A DNA stretch of 64,000 nt from Paratinospora sagittata. Its lineage: Eukaryota > Streptophyta > Magnoliopsida > Ranunculales > Menispermaceae. The translations under genes were made by a program, and so were the position numbers. The notes beneath the pieces were generated by a model that was not told where the DNA came from, did no database searches, and saw nothing but the letters and a program-made list of their open reading frames with translations. Of the stretch, positions 55,761 to 64,000 are shown piece by piece (the first letter of the stretch is position 1; each line of letters begins with the position of its first letter). Location: contig CM069610.1 in the NCBI GenBank assembly GCA_035771175.1, positions 22,224,501 to 22,288,500 of the forward strand, written 5' to 3'.

Positions 55761-56791
55761 GAATCTTGGTCAATCTATCTCAACTATTATTTCCAAAAAA
55801 AATTAAGCTACAATATCAAACTTTGCAAGTTTTTTTTTTCTCATTTGATAAGTAAAAAAATCTTTTCTTTTTCAACTATACATTATTTTTAATTAATATC
55901 TAAAAAACAAGTTTATTTTCTTTTAAAATAAAACTATTTTCTCTTAAACTTTACTTTAATGAAATGAAGTCTTTCAACATCTTCTCATTTATCATTAGGA
56001 ATTATTAAAAATCTTCCTCCTTTGCCAGGGTTGCACATTTTTAACTATTTTTTTGCAACAATGCACATAGTACGACTAGTTATTGTTGTTCTTATTTTCA
56101 TTCAACTTTTTTTTATTCAACTTTAATCGAAAAAATTACACAATTTTGGTGAGGTTTATTCTTATTTTGACAAAATTACTTCAAAATCTCCCATCTAAGG
56201 CTCAACCTTTAATTTCTTCAAATATTTGTATACTCTATCACCATTCCTTACTGAGTTCTTTAGACAATTAAGACTTCTTTTTCTTTCCTTTATTGTAGGA
56301 TCTAAAGCATCAAGTTCACTAGTAGCTTTAATCACCATAATCATGTTTCTGATCATACATTCCTAAATTAGAATCTTTGTCATTTAATCCTATAATTTGG
56401 TATTAATCATCAATGCAAGTCAATAGTTGTATCATAATCCTCTACTCCATTTCTCTTTGTGAGCTTTCTCCGTTAGAAAGAATGCATCAATTTCATAAAT
56501 AAGCATTCCTATTTGCTTCATATTTTTTTCTGTCATTTTCAGCTTCTTTTTATTCTTTTTTTTTTTGGTAATTTATTCTATTTATTAAACAAGTTTTAAG
56601 TTTATTATTATTTTTTCTAAATAGAACAAGAATATTTTAAAGACGTTGAAAGAATTGTATCTAAACAATATTTAATAATATCACATTCCTAAAAAAAAAC
56701 TTATAAGTATAAAACTAATATTTTATAGTATTTTGTGATCCAATGGATATAAAACATCTTAAAATAAAATATCCTACCATTACCATACCAT
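55761..56791. other. AT-rich stretch without recognised feature
   Basis: About 1 kb between the truncated copia RT and the LINE. It has many A and T runs and no credible open frame. It contains the left side of the LINE target site. Confidence 0.5.
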
Positions 56792-56803
56792 GAAATACAA
56801 ACC

Positions 56804-57650
56804 GAAGGCTAATGGAGGCATGGGTTTCAGAAATTTAGAAGTCTTTAATAAGGCCCTTTTAGCAATGCAGGGCTAGAGGCTAATCCACAAACCAGATACT
56901 TTGTTGGCTAAGACTCTCAAGGCTAAATATTACCCTTCCACCACTTTCCAAGATGCAGTGGCTGATAAGAAATCCTCTTATGCTTGGAAAGGCATCATAT
57001 GGGCAAAGGATCTATTACTTCAAGGCTTAAGATGGAGAGTTGGGAAAGGAGATAAAATTCATGCTAAAAATGATCCCTGGATTCCAAGGCCAACCTCTTT
57101 CAAGATTGTTACTCCAAAATCTGCTGCAAACGACTGTGAAGTAGCAAAGCTTATAACAAGAGAAAGAACTTGGGACGTCAACAAGTTTAAAGAAGCAGTT
57201 TGGGAGGATGATCTTGAGCACATTCTCAAAATTCCTATAAGTAGTAGTAGAGATGTAGAAGATAGGATTATCTGGCACTACACAAAGGATGGGAAATACT
57301 CAGTTAAAAGTGACTATTGGCTACAACAAGAGAGGAATGATGAATGTGGGCAAAAATCTTATGGGCCGAATAGAAGATGGAAGTTGCTTTGGCACCTCAC
57401 CTTACCTTCCAAGGTAAAAATCTTCTACTGGAAAGTGTTAATTGACATTTTGCCTACTAATGTTAACTTTTATAAAAGGAAAATTTTAAACTCTCCTATG
57501 TGCTCTATTTGTGGAGAGGAACCAGAGACAAGCTATCATGCTTTAAGCATGTGCATTAATGCTACTAATTTATGGAAATCCCAAGGCCTGCTGGGAGCTC
57601 CCGATCAAACTCCTTATTTTCTTGCTGATGGAGTTTTTTTGCAGTTCTGA
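56804..57650 (+). pseudogene. LINE ORF2 C-terminal part (post-RT and zf-RVT)
   Basis: The frame gives the region typical after plant L1-type RT: GGMGFRNLEVFNKALLA, one TAG at 56873, then TLKAKYYPSTTF, RWRVGKGDKIHAKNDPWIP, and the zf-RVT zinc-binding motif CSICGEEPETSYHALSMC (57501-57554). The frame closes with TGA at 57648. It is the 3' part of a reverse transcriptase polyprotein used for target-primed insertion; this copy has no catalytic RT domain. Confidence 0.9.
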
Positions 57651-57834
57651 ATCACCAAAACAATGCGGTGATTGAAAGTATAATTACAGTCATTTTGCAT
57701 GCAAGAAACCTTCATATCTGTGGAAAGGAAAAGTTAACGGATGTTGATAGACCAGTTAGAGCACTAAATATGCTTTACAATTTCAAATTGTTGCATGCAC
57801 AAAAGAGACTGCGCAATCCAAGATCAGCAGCTAA

Positions 57835-58317
57835 TTGCCCCCCCTTCCCCAAGGTGATGATGTGAAGATGAATGTGGATGCAGGTTGGAAGAAGGATGTT
57901 AACTGTGCAGGTGTTGGAGTGATCATCAGAGATAGTTCAGGTTCTGTGCTAGCTGCTTTAGCGAAGAAGTTGCAAGGTGTTGTATCTCCATCGGTTGCTG
58001 AAGCACTTGCAGTAAGGGAAGGGTTAAATTTTGCTCAGGAAACAGGCACCCCAGTCTCAATTCTTGAAGGAGATTCAGCTCAAATTCTTCCGGCTTTAAC
58101 AACAGAGCAAACAGGCATAGATGAATTCTCCCTTACTATAGAAGATTGCCAACAGCTTCTGATTCAGTTTCCCAATATCTCTTTTAGCCACGTGTATAGA
58201 GAATGTAACTATGCTGCTCATAGACTTGGTCAATTTACGTTTTGTATCCCTGATTTTGTGGTTTGGTTGGAGGAGATCCCCCAATTATTTTGGTTGTTGT
58301 ACAGAATTCTGTTTTAA
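57835..58317 (+). pseudogene. LINE RNase H domain (plant RVT_3 type)
   Basis: After two frame changes (about 57650 and 57835) the RNase H-like domain appears: MNVDAGW with the first Asp, AEALAVREGL with the Glu, LEGDSAQILP with the second Asp, and HVYRECNYAAHRLGQF. All expected catalytic acids are visible. Plant L1 LINEs often carry such a domain after zf-RVT. The tail beyond 58235 looks frameshifted. It ends 31 bases before the 3' TSD. Confidence 0.9.
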
Positions 58318-58360
58318 GTTAATGCAAGATATTTATCTTTCAAAAAAAGAAATACAAACC

Positions 58361-61300
58361 ATGTTGAAATGGGTGGCTTGGCCCCAAACCCCTAGGGAAA
58401 TTTGACAATATATCACTTTGAAATTTTAAAAACCAAAATATATCATGTCTCTTAATTTTCTGAACAGATAACAGTTTTAAGCACTTAAAATTGCACAAAT
58501 ACCCCTCTCCAAAATAAATGGATGAGAAACTATCGGAAACTTATTTTGGATTTGAGAACTCTTAGCTAGAAACAAACAGGGGTTTGGGAACTCTTTGTTC
58601 GAATTGAACAGGAGTGCGACGAAGAGAGGAACTCCTCACTGACAAAATGTCATTTTCTTTGCAAGCATCTGAGGTTAGTGCACCACACCATTCTTTTCTT
58701 CTTCCAGCATCGCACATTTCTTCTTCTTCTTCTTCTTCTTCTTCTTCTTCTTCTTCTTGCATCACACCCAATAATGCTAATCAAATGGTTTAGTTCGGAT
58801 ATGATTTTTTTTTTTCTTGTTTGTTTTCATGCAAGAAGAACTGTTTCGGTAAGTGCCATTTTTTTTTTCTCACAACTGCCAACGAAACCCACATCACATT
58901 CACTTCCTGTAAAAAAAAAGAAAAAGATTGAATAAAAACCAACATTATTAGTCGATTTGGTCCCTAGTGCTTATTTATGCGTTTTGGTGAAGGATTGTGG
59001 AGTTTTTGTTGTTTTGTTAGATAGATCTGTTTGGTATTGGAATAAAATGGAAGAACGTTGCCACTTTTGTGACTAATTAGTTGTTATTGGATTTTCATTC
59101 TTTTATGCTTAGTTATGTCTCTTCACCTTTAGTTTTGAGCGTCTTGATATTCAATTTTATTTGCTTAGAATGTATATATATATATGTTGAAGAAATTTTT
59201 TGACTTTGATCAGGTTAGGGGTTCTTAGGTTTCCTTCCATTGGCCTTCTATAGCTTAGAATAAATTCTTAATATTGAAAAATTGGTAGAATCGTATTGAA
59301 ATGTAATTTTCTTCTTCAATTGGATAAGCGTTTTATCTTTCTTGTTTTTGCTCTCTCTCTCTCTCTACCTTTTTCAGATTGCATTTGTTTTTTTTGTTTT
59401 TTTGTTTTTTTAAGAATTTGTACCTCTTTGTAGTCTTAGTTTCATGTCGTGGATCTCTTTAACGTTTCCTCATTATATTATGTTTTGATTTGATACCTTT
59501 TGTGTATATTATGTTTTGATTTAATACCTCTTGTACGCATCTCAGGTTGATTTATGTTTCAATTGTATGATTGTATATGTAAATTTGGATTCTACTAATT
59601 GCTTGGTTTTTAGACTAATTCTTGTTGATTATTTGTGATTTTTGATAATTTTTGGTGTCAACTAACTTCTTAATGCAATAACTTCTTATTTTTGTGAGTG
59701 AAAATTTCCCTTTATTCAATATTTGTGCCAATATAGTAGTATTTGATACTAAATATGTTTATTCTTCTTCTCCTCTTATATTGGGTATTTTTTTTTAGTT
59801 TGCATAAGTTAGTTGACTATCTCTGTCTCATATCTGATTTTAGTTTCTCTTGAGTTATTTGAGCTCATATTGGCTTGTTGGGTTTTTTTATATATATTAT
59901 ATATTCAAGGAGTATCCCTGTTATTCCCTTTAAGTTTTCTTTTTGAAGATGAGCTTGCTAAACAAGTATGGGAAGCCTGAAGGATAAAAAACATTAGCAG
60001 GTATCATAGCTTTCAAGGTAAGACATTTCTTCTAAAAGGAATTTTGCTTATTCAATTCCTACCAATATTTTCTTATTATTGGTTGCTTTTATATGCCTTC
60101 CTGTGTTGAGACTAAAATACAATATCATTACTATCATGTTCTTTATATTTAATCTTAGCATATTATATGGTCTATGGAAGTTTGTTTATTTATGGTTTGG
60201 CTTAGCTAGATAGGTTTGTTAAATTTTAGCAAGATATATTATAAGTTAATAACATGGTTCCTTCTTGGTTTGGCTCCAAACTTGTAATAGTTGCACACAA
60301 AGAATGCATGCATTAATGTTATTGTACCAAAATATAATCGGAAAAATGATTTTTTTTTTTATAATTAATCGTTGCAATGAGGTAATAATGTTTCTATAAC
60401 TTTGTAAGTATAACTTTGTAAGCTTCACCAGAGATTTTAAATTCTATATTTTGCTTATATGGATTTGTGAGTACAATAAATGCATTTTTAGGAAATGCAT
60501 TGCTTTCATCTGGATGTAAAGATCTGATTTTGATGGAGGGAGTTGGGGGCGATGTATCTTAAAATTTTTAGTTGCTTTAGGTGATAGATTAGAATTTTTG
60601 ACATAATTCGTTGTATGCCTAATCTCTTAATGTTAAATGATTTATTTGGATTTGATAAATAATTGTATTTGTTGTTGATATCTGGCAGACACTGGCCTTT
60701 TAAGTAGTAAATATAGGTTTATTTGGATTTGAGTATCAAGAACCTAGGGTTGTTTGATTTTAGTTTGTGTTTTGAGGAAATTTTGGTAAGGTGTGATGGT
60801 TGTTAGAACAAATGCTGAAAGTTTTGTGTTATTGTTGCTGGCAGCACAGAGCAACAAGAGATAAAATTAAAGCCTGTTGAGTTGGGTTCTTTTCTTGATT
60901 TCATCTAAAAGAACAATCTTCAAGCGGAGTACTTCTTCATTGGTTCAAAGCATTGTGAGTCATGTGCATTGATTTCTTATTTCTTATACAGTGCTAAATG
61001 TTTTTACAATGAAGCTAATTTTATATGTGGATTCTTTTTTGGGTAAATAATTAATAAACAAGATGAAACTAGTGAATAATAACTACGAATATATAGTTAA
61101 AAATAATAGCTATGAGTTTTTTGTAAATTCATGTTTAATAGGAGTAGGAAAAATAAACAAGTAAAGTGGAAGATTGAGAAAATGTATTGAAGAAAAGGAA
61201 ATAATTGACCTATAGCATACTACAAAGAAAATCATTTTGGGAACTAGAAGATCATGATATCATGACTAGATGGGAAGAAGATACAGCTAACATTGTTAAG

Positions 61301-62070
61301 GACATTATTCAAGATCAAAGCCCCAAGCAGTAACATTGTTATTATCATAAACAACTCCCCTTAGTATTCATGATATATATATATATATAATGTTGGATAA
61401 GATAATTCTTGTTTTTTTTTTCTTGAACTCTGATGAATAGTTGGGCATTGAGCAATTCTTAATGCGAGATGTATTGTTAATGTTCCATGATTTGTCAAAC
61501 ATGAGATTGAAGGTATTGGTTAATTTGGTAAGAGTTGTTCTTTCTCTTGATATTCACTCTTGAAAGAATTATTTTACTATTTGGTATTATCCAAAGAATA
61601 TATGGTGAATGATGCAAAGTGAGAAAATCATAAGAAAAAAATCATGATGTTATCCTCTTTGGACATATACAACTAATGTAATTACAAAGTGTTGAGATGA
61701 CATTTTCTCCATTTTGTTAGAGGAATATTATTTCAATATGTGTACTATGTATATTAGAGTGGATGAAAATTGCTCTTCATTTGTTATATACAATTATGTT
61801 ATTTTTAGTTATAATGTATGTATTGTTTTTAAATCAAGATTTCTCATAGTTGAGTATTAATTTAGTATAGAACTTTTTATTTATTTATTGTTGAAGTAGA
61901 TATTTAGCTACGAAATGACTGGTAGCTAAAGTTAGTATTTGGCAAAGATCCTCTAGTGGAACATTATACTTATCAAAGCTTGGTGCTTTTATTTTATTGT
62001 TATTGGAAGACTTGGATGTAAATGAAGTATTGTTGTTAACTATACTAACATGCCTAAATGACTTTTGTAG
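58361..62070. other. Non-coding, apparently single-copy region with weak exon-like segments
   Basis: About 3.7 kb that matches no other part of the window. It has a (TTC)n microsatellite, a (CT)n run at 59350-59366 and (TA)n near 61370-61388. Short stretches look like exons, for example near 59948-60017 (before GTAAGA), 60842-60955 (after CTGGCAG, before GTGAGT, one TAA in frame) and 61440-61522. I could not link them into a gene or name a product. The last part up to the acceptor TTTTGTAG (62063-62070) is probably intron of the following broken gene. Confidence 0.35.
58718..58758. repeat. (TTC)n microsatellite
   Basis: About 13.7 uninterrupted TTC units. Confidence 0.98.
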
Positions 62071-63880
62071 GAAATGGAGCACACATTAAGATATAATGGA
62101 CCAATTACTGCGGCAAGAGTAACTAAGAGATCAACATTCAATGATGTTAACACAGTGATAAGGGAACAAACAGAGAAGAAGAAAAAAAGGAAGATAAAGT
62201 TGAGACACACCTGTTTCGGCCAGTTGATATATGACACCCCTACAGATACTCAATTCTCCGGGGCTCTTTCACTCCAATGACTAATGCGATTGGTCACTGG
62301 GGGTAGTCCGAAAGAGTTACATATCCTTGTTGGGGGAAGAATTTTAAGATTTGGTCTTGAGGAGTTTGAGACCATTACAGGCCTTAAAGTTGGTGATCAT
62401 GAGGTGCCTGTGATGTCTGTCAAACCTAGAGCCCCTTGCAGCATAAGTGAATCACTTTTTCAAGGGAGTCAAACGATAAGCAAAAAAGAGTTTGAGGCGG
62501 AGTACAAAGAGTTAGTTACAAAAGACAATAATTTATTCATGAAGATGAGTTTCATTTATCTTCTTGAACTTGGATTGTTTGGAAAGGACAAGAAAACTCT
62601 TATTAATTAGAAGCACCTTCAGCTAGTCAATAATCTAGAGGCTTTTAATGATTTCCCATGGGGTAGAATATGTGGTACAGAAACCATTAAATTCTTGCAT
62701 AAAGCATTGAAAAAATGGCAACTCACTGGAAAGCCCCAACCTTCAGTGAACTTGCCACGTTTCCCATATGCCTTTTAGGTATTTTTTTGGATGATATCTC
62801 GCTTTGAATGCACTGTATGATGCAATTGTGTAATTTATGGTGATTTTTGTTTACTATGTGCATGTAGGTGTGGGCATATGAATGCATTCCTAAGCTTAGA
62901 CAAAAGTTGCAAAAGAAGTGCTTAACTATGTGGAAGGCACTCCTCGCATACTGAAATGGGCATGTTGCTCGATTTTACCATTTTATAACATAACATAAAT
63001 TTTGGATGATAAACTGGTATAAAATTAATTTTCACATATTTGCATTTCAAAATTTACTACTATTTGATATCTAACTTTTTTTATTTGGTTGTAGTTGGAG
63101 GGGGAGAATATACACCAAATTGAGGTTGAAAAAAAAGGCAAAAATACCAAAAAAGAAGTGCCCGAAACATCAACAACTAAAACTCACAAGTCACTTATCA
63201 AACATGTCACTTCCCGCGCCTCTTCTTTAAATAGTCTCTCGAATCGTGTTGATAATATATGCTCAAGACTTGCTACTGTCGAAGCAGACTTTCAATACAT
63301 TAAGCGACGGATAGACAATATCCTATTAAAGATAGGTGATTTGTCAAAGGGGGTTGACATTAACAAAACTCCAAAATAACATAATTTGGATAAAACTCCA
63401 GTTGGTACATCAACTATAAATAGAGATACCAATGGAGTTAATCATGTTGATAGAACGAATGTTGGCTTTTATGAAGCTACTGAAAGACATCATGATCAAC
63501 AACAATCACCTAGAGTTGACCACATAAATAATTGAGGACAAATACCTAACGGTGCTCAAGTGAATAAAGCCAAAGACAACAACATTGATGAGAGCAAGGT
63601 AGAAGGTGTCGAAAGGAGAGAGGAAATGAGAGAACATGCGGATATTGTTCTAGATAAGAGGGAGATAATTGAAGCAATGTTAGATACTCCACAATATATG
63701 GATACTAAAAGGGAAGAAAAAGTAAAAGAACATGTGGATATTGTTATGGATGGGCAGAAGATAACTGAAGGAAAAAATCATATTCCACAATGTCATGTCA
63801 AAGTTAATTTAGATGCGAGCAGCTCCCATTCTGTGATGGAGGTACATGATACATTGTCCAGGTTGTTAGGAAAGGTCTAA
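62071..63880 (+). pseudogene. Broken DUF1985-type gene (Ulp1-protease/Mutator-associated family)
   Basis: After an acceptor TTTTGTAG (62063-62070), one frame runs from ATG 62074 to 62778 with stops only at TGA 62278, TAG 62608 and TAG 62776. It shows GGRILRFGLEEFETITGLKV and, later, FNDFPWGRICGTETI, the pattern of plant DUF1985 domains. A GT...TGCATGTAG intron (62779-62867) leads to VWAYECIP, then a 1-nt shift near 62905 and GTPRILKWACC, the end of that domain. A further exon-like frame, 63095-63880 after GGTTGTAG, has stops at 63377 and 63533. It encodes a helical segment (SLNSLSNRVDNICSRLATVE) and an acidic two-unit repeat (EHADIVLDKRE / EHVDIVMDGQK). In this family a C48 (Ulp1) protease often follows; it would lie outside the window. 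Whether it belongs to a transposon is not decided here. Confidence 0.6.
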
Positions 63881-64000
63881 AGGTGTCGAACGGATAGGCG
63901 TGCGACAACATTGCGAACACCTTACACTGATTAATTAAAAAAAAAGACACGGACTACCAAGTCAGGAGATATGACTGTTTCTCAAAGCATAATTGACTTT
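63881..64000. other. Window end, nothing recognised
   Basis: 120 bases after the last exon-like frame. It may be intron or linker of the broken DUF1985 gene. Confidence 0.3.

Larger units (their letters stand above)
56804..58348 (+). mobile_element. 5'-truncated LINE with 12-bp TSD
   Basis: A perfect 12-bp duplication GAAATACAAACC flanks the unit (56792-56803 and 58349-58360), and the 3' end has a short (A)7 tail. Coding starts abruptly in the post-RT region (KANGGMGFRNLEVFNKALLA), so endonuclease and reverse transcriptase were lost by the usual incomplete reverse transcription. The rest is the zinc-finger region and RNase H. Perfect TSDs indicate fairly recent insertion. Confidence 0.93.

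Noticed and set aside
58562..58771. Glutamate-run protein on the minus strand
   Set aside because: The run of Glu is simply the translated (TTC)n microsatellite.

Overview
The window is nuclear DNA from a flowering plant, probably a eudicot with a large, repeat-rich genome. It is AT-rich and is built almost entirely of transposable elements: Ty3/gypsy LTR retrotransposons (chromovirus and Athila types), Ty1/copia elements, a 5'-truncated LINE with a plant-type RNase H domain, and a small inverted-repeat element carrying a Pol III-type promoter. I see no intact host gene, rRNA gene, functional tRNA gene or CRISPR array. All similarity statements are by-eye alignments inside this window plus family knowledge; no database was searched.

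Left nest (1-37,365). A window-edge gypsy LTR (1-2,084) abuts a broken copia pol (2,085-3,015) and a gypsy integrase scrap. A pol-less Athila derivative follows (3,348-7,072). Its LTR is interrupted at 7,073 by a minus-strand gypsy LTR ('G'). G is split by a solo LTR 'F' (7,550-10,403, TSD CATAT) and by a 23.7-kb plus-strand composite (12,190-35,926, TSD TCACA). That composite has LTRs A and C and a heavily decayed pol. Its interior contains a complete 11.7-kb Tekay-like chromovirus (15,590-27,279, LTRs D/E, TSD CTAAC), an extra LTR B (29,885-32,628) and a nested inverted-repeat element with A and B boxes (32,647-33,084). G's own integrase end is at 36,281-37,365.

Middle (37,366-40,463). Two copia LTR pieces lie in opposite orientation and form a large inverted repeat. 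A third truncated copia LTR follows.

Right nest (40,685-55,760). A copia element M (gag-protease at 40,685-42,247; integrase and RT at 54,025-55,760) is interrupted inside its protease/pre-integrase region by a solo copia LTR K (42,248-54,024, TSD ATGTT). K is interrupted by a non-autonomous copia element L (about 43,815-53,349). L's 3' LTR is interrupted by a solo Tekay-family LTR J (48,377-51,172).

Right flank (55,761-64,000). AT-rich DNA, a LINE fragment with a perfect 12-bp TSD (56,804-58,348), about 3.7 kb of apparently single-copy DNA, and a broken gene with a DUF1985-type region (62,071-63,880).

The most unusual observations are: (i) an exon/intron-like module, with a 65-85 nt 'exon' between CAG and GTGAGT and a TTTCAG acceptor about 500-580 bp further on, repeated inside at least seven LTRs of different gypsy families; (ii) an exactly 177-bp tandem repeat inside the Tekay LTR, with six, four and one copies in three LTRs; (iii) arrays of short imperfect hairpins in copia LTRs and a conserved C-loop hairpin at their 3' ends; (iv) the self-nested inverted-repeat element with a tRNA-like promoter; (v) repeated CAG-to-TAG nonsense changes, consistent with decay of methylated CHG cytosines.
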